Shown: positions 53,341-63,330, numbered from the stretch's first letter. The stretch: DNA of 64,000 nucleotides from CAIKMD01 sp963702925 (GCA_963702925.1 OY969771.1:3472001-3536000), one strand, 5' to 3'. The notes: generated from the letters alone by a model not told the origin. Made by a program: numbers and translations.

Positions 53341-55542
53341 TTACGATCCGAAGGGGTTGAAGGAAACGTCGCCGAGATTCCGGAACACGAAGGTGAGCAG
53401 GAACGATGTGCCCGAGCGCAGGTCGCCGAACGAAATAGCGCTCCGCTGGACTGTCCCCGTCACAGCGATGCAATCGTCGCGGTAGGTCAGCTGAAGGCCG
53501 GAATTGAGACTCGATGACCCATTGTTGAGGTTCTGCGTTTGCGTCACCGCGCCCGACCAGTTGGGCGTCAGCTGAAACGAGACGCTGGCGCTGATCTGGG
53601 TCGCCGGCAGGACCGACGGCAAGCCGGGAATGCTCGAGGTCGCGATATAGCTCACGCTAGCGCGAAGATTGGCTGGACCGCCGCTCACGCCCACTTCTTG
53701 GCGACGCATGGCGAGATCCTGACCGTCGATGCGCGCGCGATAAAAGAGATCGAAATAGCCGCTCGGCGAAATCAGGACACGGCCGACGATGTCCGAACGC
53801 TGACGGTCGAGGCCGGCGCCGACCGGGAAATCGGCGTTCCGCTGGAAGCGATAGCTTTGGCCGAATAGCACCTGGGTGCTGCCGGCATCGGGGTTGTAGA
53901 ATCCCGCATGCACGCCGTAATCGACGCGCTGTCCGACATCGACACGGTCGAAGCCGGGGAAACGGTTGGCGCGAAACAGGTCGGTCTCATCGAACTCGAA
54001 GCTTTGCGCGTCTTCGTTCGGAATGCCGGCAGGGTTGCCGCCATTGGGCGCCGCGAAGATCGCAGCGATCGGTTCGATGAGCGTGGTGACGGTAGCGCCC
54101 GGTCTGATCCAGGGGTAGTGCCAACTCAGCGCAAGCTGAGGGAACAGCCGGCCGTCGGCGGCGCTCTCGTTGCGCGGAAAACCGGCCTGGGTGGTCAAGT
54201 CGCTGCTGTAGCCGTCGCCGCGCAGATTCGCCGAGAATTGGTAACGGTCGCCGAACGGGCCGTTGAAGGGCAGACGCCAACTCGCCCCTGCCGACAGGCG
54301 CCTTTCCCGGAAGCCGGTATGCGGCAGCATGAGGTTCATGGCGTTGCCGGTCAGCTGCCAGCGCCCGCCCAGCTTGTCGGTCGGTGTCGTGAAGGTATAG
54401 CCCGCGATGGGCAGCACGACCGGCTCGTTCGCGATGCCGAAGGTCGGATTGAGGTTCTGGAACCCATAGGCGCTGATGTTTCCATAGCTCGCCGATCCGA
54501 AATTCTCGGCAAAGACATGGTCGGTCAGATAGTTCGTCGTGTAGGGAAAGTGGTAGCGCGGCAGGTAGGTCTGGTCGGTGGTCGCCGTGCCGTTGAGGCC
54601 GACGCGCCAGCGCTCGGTAAGATCCCAGACTCCATCGGCGTAGATATGTCCGCGGATGTCGTCGTTGCGGGCATTGATATCGGGAACGCGCGGATCGATG
54701 CTCTTGCTGCCGACCGTGACGCTCGTATCCGTTAGCAGATAGCCGTTACCGAAGCGCTCGCGATATTGTCCGTCGAACACCGTTCCGCCCTGGGTGGTGA
54801 AGATCGGGCGAAACGTCAGGTCCTTGTCGGGACCGAGCACCTGGTAATAGGGGATGCCGAAGCGGAAACCATTGGATGCGTCGCTGCCGAGAACCGGCGC
54901 GAGGAAGCCGCTCGCGCGCTTCACCGAAGGGTCGGGGTGCGACATATAGGGCGTGTAGAACACCGGGAACCCTGCGATTTCCATGACCGCGTCACGGTAC
55001 TCGACGATCTCCAAATCCTTGTCGGAAACGATCTGCGCCGCTTTGATCTGCCAAATCGGCGGGCGGCTCGGGTCCGCCGCGCACAGCTCGCAAGGCGAAT
55101 AAACGCCGCGGCGCAGTTCCGTGCGCGTTCCTCCGACGCGGCGTGCGGTATTGCCGGCCATGCGCGACCGGTCGGACAGCAGCAGCCTTACGTCCTTGAC
55201 GAACCCGTCGCGAAAATTGTCGCGCAGCTCCATGAAATCGGCGAAGGCGACGTCGCCGCTGGGCTGAACCAGGCTGACATGGCCCGATGCGGTGACGGTA
55301 TCCGTTCGCTGGTTGTAGGTCACGGTATCGGCAAGCAGGATCTGATCGTCCTGGCTCAGCTCGACATGGCCTTTGGCAACGGTAAGGCCGAGATCCTGGT
55401 CGTATTGCAGCTCGTCGGCGGTCACCAGCACGGGTTTGTTCCCGCCGCTCTTGGCATTGCCCAACTCGGCGGCGCGGCTCGTCAGCGGCGCGAAGAAGGC
55501 CGCCAGCCCGGTGACGGCCAGCATGATCTTCTTGTATCGCAT
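53341..55542 (-). CDS. lptD: LPS assembly protein LptD
   Basis: The product is 733 residues from ATG at 55542, after GAGGACGG. A signal peptide precedes an OstA jelly-roll domain (about 45-160, with VTADELQYDQDLGLTVAKGH) and a large C-terminal beta-barrel. A CELC pair in the linker could join the disulfides that control LptD assembly. It inserts LPS in the outer leaflet with LptE. It starts five bases after lptG. Confidence 0.94.
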   Translation of the reverse strand: MRYKKIMLAVTGLAAFFAPLTSRAAELGNAKSGGNKPVLVTADELQYDQDLGLTVAKGHVELSQDDQILLADTVTYNQRTDTVTASGHVSLVQPSGDVAFADFMELRDNFRDGFVKDVRLLLSDRSRMAGNTARRVGGTRTELRRGVYSPCELCAADPSRPPIWQIKAAQIVSDKDLEIVEYRDAVMEIAGFPVFYTPYMSHPDPSVKRASGFLAPVLGSDASNGFRFGIPYYQVLGPDKDLTFRPIFTTQGGTVFDGQYRERFGNGYLLTDTSVTVGSKSIDPRVPDINARNDDIRGHIYADGVWDLTERWRVGLNGTATTDQTYLPRYHFPYTTNYLTDHVFAENFGSASYGNISAYGFQNLNPTFGIANEPVVLPIAGYTFTTPTDKLGGRWQLTGNAMNLMLPHTGFRERRLSAGASWRLPFNGPFGDRYQFSANLRGDGYSSDLTTQAGFPRNESAADGRLFPQLALSWHYPWIRPGATVTTLIEPIAAIFAAPNGGNPAGIPNEDAQSFEFDETDLFRANRFPGFDRVDVGQRVDYGVHAGFYNPDAGSTQVLFGQSYRFQRNADFPVGAGLDRQRSDIVGRVLISPSGYFDLFYRARIDGQDLAMRRQEVGVSGGPANLRASVSYIATSSIPGLPSVLPATQISASVSFQLTPNWSGAVTQTQNLNNGSSSLNSGLQLTYRDDCIAVTGTVQRSAISFGDLRSGTSFLLTFVFRNLGDVSFNPFGS

Positions 55543-55547
55543 CCGGC

Positions 55548-56645
55548 TCAACCGTCCTCGAGATGCAGCAGCAGGCTGGTGCCGAGAAGCCAAGTGACTC
55601 CCGCCGGCGTCCAGGCGGCGAGCGCGATCGGGATGGTCGCCGAAAGTCCGAGAGCGAACACGACATCGGAAATGAAATAGAGCGCAAAGCCGCTGGCAAC
55701 GCCGGCCGCGATCATCAGGGTCGTGCCGCCGCGGCGTTGCATCCGAAGGCTGAAGCTTGCGGCGATCAGAATCATGGCGGCATAAAGGAACGGGCGCGCG
55801 AGCAAAGCGTTGAAATAGAGCCGGTGACGCTGCGACGAGAAGCCCGAGCTGTCGAGCAGCGAGATGAAGCCGGGCAGTTCCCAGAACGACATGGATTCCG
55901 GCGACGCGAAGCTATCCTGAATGTTGCGGGTGGTGAGGTTGGTCGCGACCTCGACACGATCGAAGGGTTGCAGCGGTTTGCCGGGTCGCCATTCGCTGCC
56001 GTTGACCACTTCCCAAGCACCATCCTTGAGCAGCGCTTCCTTGGCGTCGATGCGTTTGACCAGCTTCGTATCGTCCGCGAGGAAAAGGATCATGACGTCC
56101 TGCAGCGCGCGCTGCTTGACCAGAAATCCATTGGCGTGAACGATGGCGTGGTTGCCTTCGCCGTCGCTTTGTCGCAGCCAAAGCCCCGATCGGGACAAGG
56201 TCAGTTGGTCGCCGCCGCCGCGCAGGATGCGATTTTCCATCTGCTCGTAACTGGCCTGCATGACCGAGGCGACCGGATTGAAGAGGGTCACGACCACGAC
56301 GCCGACGAGAAACGCGCCGGCCAAGGGAGGCGCCAGGAATTGCCATGCCGAGATTCCCGCCGCGCGTGCGACGACCAGCTCGTGGCTGCGGGTCAGACGC
56401 CAGAACGCCATCATCGTGCCAAAGAGAATGGCGAAAGGCATGATCTGCTGCGCCATATAGGGCTGCTTCAAGGTCGCCATTTCGAGCAAAACGAGAAGCG
56501 TCGCATCCGGCCGCGTGCCGGCGCGGCGGATGAGCTCGATGTAGTCGAGCATGAACACGATGCTCAACATGGCGAAGAAGACGCCGCCGCACCAACCGAA
56601 GAACTGGCGGGCGATATAGCGAAACAGGATGTTCCACGGCGACAT
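55548..56645 (-). CDS. lptG: LPS export ABC transporter permease LptG
   Basis: The product is 365 residues with six membrane helices, three on each side of a periplasmic jelly-roll domain (about 115-270), the YjgP/YjgQ family layout. It forms the LptB2FG complex with LptF. lptF and lptG are three bases apart. The C-terminal order LptF, LptG, then LptD sets this one as LptG. Confidence 0.92.
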   Translation of the reverse strand: MSPWNILFRYIARQFFGWCGGVFFAMLSIVFMLDYIELIRRAGTRPDATLLVLLEMATLKQPYMAQQIMPFAILFGTMMAFWRLTRSHELVVARAAGISAWQFLAPPLAGAFLVGVVVVTLFNPVASVMQASYEQMENRILRGGGDQLTLSRSGLWLRQSDGEGNHAIVHANGFLVKQRALQDVMILFLADDTKLVKRIDAKEALLKDGAWEVVNGSEWRPGKPLQPFDRVEVATNLTTRNIQDSFASPESMSFWELPGFISLLDSSGFSSQRHRLYFNALLARPFLYAAMILIAASFSLRMQRRGGTTLMIAAGVASGFALYFISDVVFALGLSATIPIALAAWTPAGVTWLLGTSLLLHLEDG

Positions 56646-56648
56646 CGG

Positions 56649-57770
56649 TTACTCTGCCGGATGGGTGACGAAACGCCGCCGCAGCGCCGGGCTGCCGTCG
56701 CGCCACAACAGCCAGAGCGAGGCGAGGAGCGGGAGGGCCAGATTGCTATAGATCAGCAGCAGCGCCATCAGCGACCGTGCCGCAAGGTTCTTGAGACCGA
56801 TGTCGACGATCTCGACCGCGAGCGCAAGCAATACGGCGGTCAGGATGCGCCGCGCCTGGCCGCGGCGGTTGAACTCGCCGGTCAAGAGACACGCCATGGG
56901 TAGCGCGGCCATGGCGAGCGCGGCCAGGGGGCCGGCCAGCCGCATATTGAGTTCGACCAGCGCCGCGCGCCGCCATTCTGGCTCGTCGGCCGACAGTAGG
57001 CCGGAGATCAGTTCCGAGGTGTGACGCTCGTCCATTTGACGGTCGCGCGCGCCCGGCGCGTCGCTCAGCTCCGACAGTTCCAGCGTGTACTTGTCGAAGG
57101 TCAGCACCGAGAGATGTCCGTTCGAAACGTCGCGCTGCTGGCGGGTGCCGTTGGCCAGTAACAGCCGCGGGCCGTCCGGCGTATTGGCGATGGCGCCGCG
57201 CTCGGCGAAGACCGTGACCGGCTTATCAGGTTGGCGGTTGTCGTAGATGAGAATGCTGACGAGCTCGCCGGTGTCGTCGCGACTCTTCACATAGACCATG
57301 AGTTGGTCGGAAATCGTGTTGAAAATGCCGTCCTGAATCAGCACCGAGGCGAAGCGGTTGCGGATCTCGAATTGAAGATCCTTGAAGGACCGATTCGCGG
57401 CCGGCACGAGGTAGAGCGCGAGCGAATAGAGGAGAACCGTGCCGATCGCGCCTGTCAAGAAAGCCGGACCGGCGAGCCTCAAAGGGCTGACGCCGGCCGC
57501 GCGCATGACGACCAGCTCGCTCTCCGAGATCAGCTTGTTGTAGACGAACAGGACGGCCACGAACACCGCGATCGGCATGACGACGTCGATGAAGCGCGGC
57601 AAGATCAAGATCGCCAGGTGAAGGAAGATGCCGATCGACAGACCGCGATTGACGATAAGGTCGATCAGGCGAAGCGCCTGCACCAACCACACGGCGAGGC
57701 TGAACACCACGCAAACGGACAGCATCACCAACAGCGCTTGGCGCAACATGTAGCGCGTCAACCCACTCAT
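56649..57770 (-). CDS. lptF: LPS export ABC transporter permease LptF
   Basis: The product is 373 residues with the same YjgP/YjgQ layout: helices in residues 10-115, a periplasmic domain, and helices at 270-350. It is the first gene of lptF-lptG-lptD-surA-pdxA-rsmA. A perfect TATAAT lies seven bases ahead of its ATG with no Shine-Dalgarno, so the operon transcript may start at the start codon. Confidence 0.92.
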   Translation of the reverse strand: MSGLTRYMLRQALLVMLSVCVVFSLAVWLVQALRLIDLIVNRGLSIGIFLHLAILILPRFIDVVMPIAVFVAVLFVYNKLISESELVVMRAAGVSPLRLAGPAFLTGAIGTVLLYSLALYLVPAANRSFKDLQFEIRNRFASVLIQDGIFNTISDQLMVYVKSRDDTGELVSILIYDNRQPDKPVTVFAERGAIANTPDGPRLLLANGTRQQRDVSNGHLSVLTFDKYTLELSELSDAPGARDRQMDERHTSELISGLLSADEPEWRRAALVELNMRLAGPLAALAMAALPMACLLTGEFNRRGQARRILTAVLLALAVEIVDIGLKNLAARSLMALLLIYSNLALPLLASLWLLWRDGSPALRRRFVTHPAE

Positions 57771-57777
57771 GCGGCGG

Positions 57778-57783
57778 ATTATA
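57778..57783 (-). promoter_or_regulatory. Perfect -10 box close to the lptF start
   Basis: TATAAT on the minus strand is separated from the lptF ATG by seven bases (CCGCCGC). The -35 region at 17 bases is poor (AGGCTG). The distance implies transcription from the start codon or one base before. Confidence 0.45.
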
Positions 57784-57944
57784 GAAGCGGGCCAAGGGGG
57801 CAGCCTAGTCTCGATTTCGCCCGGGAGGGGTTTTTGTGGCTGATGCGCGCGATGTCGCGGGCGGCGAGAACGACTTGCAGCCGGCCCTTCGGCATGGAAC
57901 TCTGGCCCGCTTCAATCGCGGCGGAGCGGGGTGGGGTTTGGTCG

Positions 57945-59465
57945 ATGCGGGATCGGAATGAAGTGTCGCCGCTGACGTTTCCGCGTTTTGCAGCTTTGGT
58001 CGCGATCCTGTTGGCGCTGTCGGCGGTGCCGCTCCTGCTCACCGAATTGTTGCCGCTGCTCGATTATCCCAACCATCTCGCACGGATGCATTTGCTGCCG
58101 AGTTTGCCCGTGGCGGCGCTCGAACGCTATTATGCGGTCGTATGGGCGCCGCTTCCCAACCTTGCCATGGACGGGACGGTGCCGTTTCTTGCGCAGATCA
58201 TGCCGCTGGCATGGGCCGGCAAAGCCTTCGTGCTGCTCAGCTTCGTCTTGCTGATCGGCGGCGTCGCCGCGTGCCATCGCGTGCTCTTCGGCTTGTGGTC
58301 GCTCTGGCCCTGCCTCGCCTTCTTGCTTCTTTACTCGCGGCTGTTGCTTTGGGGCTTCGTCGGCTATCTCTTCGGCTGCGGCCTTGCCTTGGCGGTTTTT
58401 GCGGTCTGGATGGCGATCGGCCGGCGCCATTGGGCGCTGCGGCTGCTGATCGGCGGTTTTTTTGCCCTGGCCATCTATCTGGCGCATCTGCTCGCTTTCG
58501 GCGTCTATGCCGTGATGATTGCCGGTTACGAGCTGGGCCGGGTGTGGCGTTTGGGAATGAAGCCGGGCGCCGCGCTCAAGGCGTTGGCGATCGGAGCGGT
58601 TCCTTTTCTCCCCGCGCTGGCGCTGATGACGATGAATTCATCGACGGGCCGGATCATCTTTGCCAGTCCGCTGCGCAAGTTCGATCTTTTGTTCAGCGTC
58701 TTCGACAATTACAGCCGTCCCTTCGACGTGGCCTGCTTCGTGCTGGCGGTGCTTGCGGTCGGTTTCGTCTTTCAGCGCCGCTGGGTCAAGCTCGCGCCCG
58801 GCATGGCGGGACCGCTCATCGGCCTCGTCATCCTTTATGTCGCCATGCCGACGCAGCTCTTCACCGCGGCCGGTGCGGATCGGCGGATTCCTTTGATGAT
58901 CTTCTTGTTGCTAATCGGCTGCAGCCGCTGGGTAATGCCCAACCCGGCGCTCGAACGGCGCTTCATGGCGGCGGCGGCGGTCATGTTCGTCGCTCGCCTC
59001 GCGGTCGTGGCGGCGACGTGGCAGTCGAGCGGCAAGCTTTATGCCGAGCTCTTGCCGGGTCTCAACTCCGTGCCGCGCGGAAGCTGCATCGCGGCGGCCT
59101 ACGACGATGACGGGCTCTCGGTGCAAAAGGCACCGCTGGCGCATTTTCCGACCATCGCGGTCGCGCGCCGTGATGCCTTCGTCACGTCGCTTTTCGCCTA
59201 TCCGATGCAGCAGCCGATCCGGCTGCAGCCTGATGCCCAGGCGCTCGCCAATGTCTTGTCGGCGAGCGAGCTCTGGCAAGTCTACGTCACCGGCGCCAAG
59301 CCGCTTTCCGCGACGATGAAGGCCGCGCTCGTCCAATGCGATTACATCGCTTTCTCCGGCTCCAAACCCTTCGCACTCGAGAATGCGAGCGGCCTGACCG
59401 CGGCATTCGTGACGCCGCGATTCCAGCTTTACCGCGTCGCGCGTCCAGCGTCTTCCGCGTCGTGA
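57945..59465 (+). CDS. Polytopic membrane protein, unknown (first of a pair)
   Basis: The product is 506 residues from ATG at 57945, after a G-rich GGAGCGGGG stretch. About ten to twelve hydrophobic helices fill residues 15-365, starting with a LTELLPLLDYPNHLARM segment whose acidic residues lie in the first extracytoplasmic loop. The last 130 residues are soluble. This layout resembles GT-C glycosyltransferases but no family is recognised. Its stop overlaps the next ATG (TGATG), so the two are coupled. Confidence 0.7.
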   Translation: MRDRNEVSPLTFPRFAALVAILLALSAVPLLLTELLPLLDYPNHLARMHLLPSLPVAALERYYAVVWAPLPNLAMDGTVPFLAQIMPLAWAGKAFVLLSFVLLIGGVAACHRVLFGLWSLWPCLAFLLLYSRLLLWGFVGYLFGCGLALAVFAVWMAIGRRHWALRLLIGGFFALAIYLAHLLAFGVYAVMIAGYELGRVWRLGMKPGAALKALAIGAVPFLPALALMTMNSSTGRIIFASPLRKFDLLFSVFDNYSRPFDVACFVLAVLAVGFVFQRRWVKLAPGMAGPLIGLVILYVAMPTQLFTAAGADRRIPLMIFLLLIGCSRWVMPNPALERRFMAAAAVMFVARLAVVAATWQSSGKLYAELLPGLNSVPRGSCIAAAYDDDGLSVQKAPLAHFPTIAVARRDAFVTSLFAYPMQQPIRLQPDAQALANVLSASELWQVYVTGAKPLSATMKAALVQCDYIAFSGSKPFALENASGLTAAFVTPRFQLYRVARPASSAS

Positions 59466-61312
59466 TGCCACCAGTCAGCCTGCTCGTTCCGTCATGGCTC
59501 GACCTCGCCGGCTGGGCTGGGGTTCTGTTTGCCAGCGTCGTGCTCATCGGCCTGGGGCGTCTTCTGACCTTGGGGCGGGCGACTCCCGAGGTGGCGCTTA
59601 TCGCGGGCTGGGGCGGCGCCGTTTTGGTTTTGACCATCTGGGGCGTTACGACCCAGACGACGCTGCGCCTGCCGGCCGGTGCGCTTGCGGTCGTCGGTCT
59701 GGCGGCGCATGGCGTGCCAATGCTGCGGCTCGACCGCGCGGCATGGCGCTCGATCGCGCGCGTGCTCGCGCTGGCCTTGCCGCTGATCGCCGTGATGGCA
59801 AGCGCGCGGCCGAGTCTGCCGGATACCTGGCTCAATCTGCTGCCCAACGCCGCCTATCTCTACGATCACGGATTCTTTCCAGCGGATACGCGGCCGCCCG
59901 CACATTCCTTTATCGCGGGCGCGCCCTACAATATGCAGCTCGCCGCCTTCATCGCAGGCCTGGTTACACCCGATTTTCCGCCCGGCGCGATGATCGGGCT
60001 CAATCTCATGCTGCAACTCGCGGCGGCGTTGCTCCTGGCGCGGCTCGTGCAACAAAGCACGGCGGACGTCCCGTCATGGAGCGCCACCGCGCTCGGCATT
60101 TTGTTGGTCACCGCGCTCAATCCCGGCTTCGATCCGCGCTACCACCTTTCCGCTTACAGCGAGACGTCGGTGACCGTCACGACCGCCTTCGCCGGCGTGT
60201 TCGCCGCGCGCGCGCTCGATCGTTCGGCCTGCGGCCGCGACGCACGGCTCGATTTCTGGCTCTTGGCGTTGACGCTTGGAGCACTGGTCAACATCAAACA
60301 GGAAAGCGTCCTAATCGCGATCGGCATGCTCGGCGCGGCCATGGCGCTGATCCTTGTCGCGCGCGGCCCCAAGCTCGTCCCGCTCGGCGGTCTCGTGCTC
60401 GCGGCCCTGCCTGCGGCGCTGCTCTACGCCGTGTGGCGATGGTACGTATTGGCGCATTTCGAGATCGGAGAGTTGAAGAATTTGCCGCTGTCCGCATGGC
60501 ACGTCGCCGAGCTGCCGTTCATTCTTTGGAACATGCTCCGTACTGCAGCCAATAAAGGCGTGTTCTTTGCCGCGCTCGTTTCGGTCATGCTCGTGGCGGT
60601 GTGGCGGCTCGCGCGCCGCGAATTCGATTTCTCCACGCGCGTGGCGGCGATGTTGGCGGGCGTCGCGATCGTCTACAACCTCGGACTGGTTTTCGCCTAT
60701 GTCGCCCATTTCGAGGGCGAAATGGGCATCGGCGCGCATTCCTATTTTCGCTACAGCACTCATTTGAGCCTGTTGTTGATGGCGGCGGCGGCGCTGCTGC
60801 TGCGTCCGGCGCGATGGTCGCTTCAGGGGCAGGCGTGGCAAGACGCAGCCCCGGCGGTGCTCATTCTTCTCGTCTTGCTCGATCCGTTTCTGTTTCTACG
60901 CTTGCTGCGCTTCGATCTTGAAGTGCCGGCCTTGCGGGCATGGAGCCTCGCTCATGAGGCGGCGTTGCGGATCGCGCCCGATGAGCGCCTCTTGCTGATT
61001 GTCCCCGGCGACAATCAAAGCGTGCCGCCCGCGCTCGAGGGCATTCTGCGCTACACGCAGCCGCGGCGACCCGATGTCGATCTCGCCGCGGTCGACGACC
61101 TCGATGCCGGACTCGCCATGACGGATTTCAAGCGCGCGCTCTTGTCCTGTGCGCCGCCTGGCGTCGATGGTGTGCCGCAAGGCAGCGCCGCGTTGCTGGC
61201 GCGCGCCGGGTCGGCCTGGCAGGCCGAGGCAGTGTGGCGCTACGATCCCGTGCCGCCGCATGCGCGTTGGTCCCAGGTGCTCGCGCCGCGCGCGCTGTGC
61301 CTGGGTGGTTGA
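59465..61312 (+). CDS. Polytopic membrane protein, unknown (second of a pair)
   Basis: The product is 615 residues with about twelve hydrophobic helices and a soluble C-terminal tail of roughly 110 residues. An early loop (SLPDTWLNLLPNAAYLYDHG) with a conserved-looking Asp could be a GT-C catalytic loop. It is coupled to the previous gene by TGATG. Together they may transfer or handle a lipid-linked sugar, but this is inference only. Not recognised. Confidence 0.7.
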   Translation: MPPVSLLVPSWLDLAGWAGVLFASVVLIGLGRLLTLGRATPEVALIAGWGGAVLVLTIWGVTTQTTLRLPAGALAVVGLAAHGVPMLRLDRAAWRSIARVLALALPLIAVMASARPSLPDTWLNLLPNAAYLYDHGFFPADTRPPAHSFIAGAPYNMQLAAFIAGLVTPDFPPGAMIGLNLMLQLAAALLLARLVQQSTADVPSWSATALGILLVTALNPGFDPRYHLSAYSETSVTVTTAFAGVFAARALDRSACGRDARLDFWLLALTLGALVNIKQESVLIAIGMLGAAMALILVARGPKLVPLGGLVLAALPAALLYAVWRWYVLAHFEIGELKNLPLSAWHVAELPFILWNMLRTAANKGVFFAALVSVMLVAVWRLARREFDFSTRVAAMLAGVAIVYNLGLVFAYVAHFEGEMGIGAHSYFRYSTHLSLLLMAAAALLLRPARWSLQGQAWQDAAPAVLILLVLLDPFLFLRLLRFDLEVPALRAWSLAHEAALRIAPDERLLLIVPGDNQSVPPALEGILRYTQPRRPDVDLAAVDDLDAGLAMTDFKRALLSCAPPGVDGVPQGSAALLARAGSAWQAEAVWRYDPVPPHARWSQVLAPRALCLGG

Positions 61313-61370
61313 CTCGGGCGGCACGGCGTTCTATCGCGCAAACCGACCAAGAGGCAGCAGGATAAAATCC

Positions 61371-62864
61371 ATGAAGATCAGTTTTGCCGCGCCGCGCGTG
61401 CCGCGCTCGGGGACCGTCGTCTGCGCGGTCATGGAAGACCGCAAGCTCTCGCCGACGGCAGAGCGGCTCGACAAGGAGAGCGGCGGCGCCATCAAGCGCG
61501 CCATCGCTGCAAGCCGCTTCACGGGCAAGAGCGATGAGACCTTGACGGTGTTGGCGCCGGCAAATCTCGCACTGTCTCGGATCCTCCTGATCGGCGTCGG
61601 CAAGCCGCGCCCGGCCGAGCAGGGCGCGTGGCAAAATCGCGGCGGCATTGTTCTCGCGCAGCTCAATGCCGCGGGCGAACAAAGCGCCGCCGTCTTCGTC
61701 GACGTCCTGAAAGGTCGTGACGCCGCGACCGCCGCGGCAAATCTCGGCTATGGCGCCCGTCTGCGGTCTTACCGTTTCGACAAATACCGCACCAAGGAAA
61801 AGCCCGACCAAAAGCCGGCGATGAAGGAACTGGCCATCCTTGTCGCCGATGCGAAGACGGCCGAGCGGGAATTCGAGCCGCTCGACAAGATTGCGGAGGC
61901 GGTCTTCTTTACGCGCGATCTCGTTTCCGAGCCCGCCAATGTGATCTATCCCGAGACGCTCGCGCATGAAGCGCGCAAGCTCGCGGGGCTCGGTGTCGAG
62001 GTCGAAATCCTCGACGAAAAGCAGATGAAGAAGCTCGGCATGAACGCGCTTCTGGGCGTGGGGCAGGGCAGTATAAGGCCGCCGCGTCTTGTCGTGATGC
62101 AGTGGAAAGGCAATCCGAATGCGCGCAACAAGGCGCCGATCGCTTTTCTCGGCAAGGGCGTGACCTTCGACACCGGCGGCATCTCGATCAAGCCGGCCGC
62201 CGGGATGGAAGACATGAAATGGGATATGGGCGGCGCCGGCGTGGTGATCGGATTGATGAAGGCGCTCGCCGGTCGCAAGGCCAATGTCAACGCGGTCGGG
62301 ATTTGCGGCTGCGTCGAAAACATGCCGTCGGGCTCGGCGCAACGCCCCGGCGATATCGTCAAGTCCATGTCGGGCCAGACCGTCGAAGTGTTGAACACGG
62401 ATGCCGAAGGCCGGCTCGTGCTGTGCGATGCGCTGTGGTATTGCCAGGATCGCTTCAAGCCGCAATTCATGATCGATCTGGCGACCTTGACCGGTGCGAT
62501 CATCATCGCGCTCGGCCACGAGCATGCCGGCTTGTTCGCCAACAATGATCAGCTTGCCGAAAGGCTGGTCGCTTCCGGTCAGGCGGTGAACGAGAAGCTG
62601 TGGCGCATGCCGCTCGGCGAGGCCTATGACAAGCTGATGGACAGCGACGCGGCCGACGTCAAAAACATCAGCGGCAGCCGCGATGCCGGCTCGATCACGG
62701 CGGCGCAGTTCCTCCAGCGCTTCGTCAACGGCGTGCCCTGGGCGCATCTCGACATCGCCGGCATGGCCTGGTCGAAGAAGGACGCGCCGACCGTGCCGAA
62801 GGGCGCGACGGCCTTTGGCGTACGCCTGCTCGACCGCTTCGTCGCCGATCATTACGAGGGCTGA
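61371..62864 (+). CDS. pepA: Leucyl aminopeptidase
   Basis: The product is 497 residues from ATG at 61371. The M17 motifs GKGVTFDTGGISIKP and NTDAEGRLVL hold the two-metal site and catalytic Lys and Arg. It removes N-terminal residues from peptides; in some bacteria PepA also binds DNA. holC begins five bases after its stop, as in E. coli (pepA-holC). Confidence 0.96.
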   Translation: MKISFAAPRVPRSGTVVCAVMEDRKLSPTAERLDKESGGAIKRAIAASRFTGKSDETLTVLAPANLALSRILLIGVGKPRPAEQGAWQNRGGIVLAQLNAAGEQSAAVFVDVLKGRDAATAAANLGYGARLRSYRFDKYRTKEKPDQKPAMKELAILVADAKTAEREFEPLDKIAEAVFFTRDLVSEPANVIYPETLAHEARKLAGLGVEVEILDEKQMKKLGMNALLGVGQGSIRPPRLVVMQWKGNPNARNKAPIAFLGKGVTFDTGGISIKPAAGMEDMKWDMGGAGVVIGLMKALAGRKANVNAVGICGCVENMPSGSAQRPGDIVKSMSGQTVEVLNTDAEGRLVLCDALWYCQDRFKPQFMIDLATLTGAIIIALGHEHAGLFANNDQLAERLVASGQAVNEKLWRMPLGEAYDKLMDSDAADVKNISGSRDAGSITAAQFLQRFVNGVPWAHLDIAGMAWSKKDAPTVPKGATAFGVRLLDRFVADHYEG

Positions 62865-62868
62865 CGCC

Positions 62869-63330
62869 CTGGCGGACATCGGCTTCTACCATCTGAAGGT
62901 TACTCCGCTGGAGCGGGCCTTGCCGCGGCTCCTCGAGCGGGCGTTGAAGGACGGGCTTCGCATCTTGGTGCGGGCGGGATCGACCGAGCGGGTCGAGCAT
63001 CTGAACCAGCTGCTTTGGACCTATGACGATAGCAGCTTCCTGCCGCATGGCAGCGCGCGCGACGGCAATGCCGCGCGCCAGCCCGTCTTTCTGACGGCGT
63101 CCGAGGGGAATCCGAACCAGGCAACCATGCTCGTTCTGGTGGACGGGGTGCGTGCCGATGATCTCGGCGCGTTCCAGCGGGTTTGCGACATGTTCGATGG
63201 CAATGACGAGTCGGCGGTGGAAGCGGCACGCCAACGCTGGCGCGAGGCGAAGGCAGCCGGCCATGTGCTGACCTATTGGGAACAGACATCGTTGGGATGG
63301 GTGAAACGCGGTGCCGAGGGCGGCGGTTGA
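62869..63330 (+). CDS. holC: DNA polymerase III subunit chi, probable CTG start
   Basis: The product is 153 residues. The sequence DIGFYHLKVTPLERALP, then LWTYDDSSFLPHG and TYWEQTSLGW, matches HolC. There is no ATG, GTG or TTG in frame near the expected start; the nearest fit is CTG at 62869, eight bases after GAGGG, giving M-A-D-I-G-F-Y. Chi links the clamp loader to SSB. It lies right after pepA, which supports the call. The start is unusual; a sequencing error cannot be excluded. Confidence 0.88.
   Translation: MADIGFYHLKVTPLERALPRLLERALKDGLRILVRAGSTERVEHLNQLLWTYDDSSFLPHGSARDGNAARQPVFLTASEGNPNQATMLVLVDGVRADDLGAFQRVCDMFDGNDESAVEAARQRWREAKAAGHVLTYWEQTSLGWVKRGAEGGG

Noticed and set aside
61128..62879. 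A 583-codon minus-strand frame opposite pepA
   Set aside because: pepA is unmistakable; the reverse frame has no motif.
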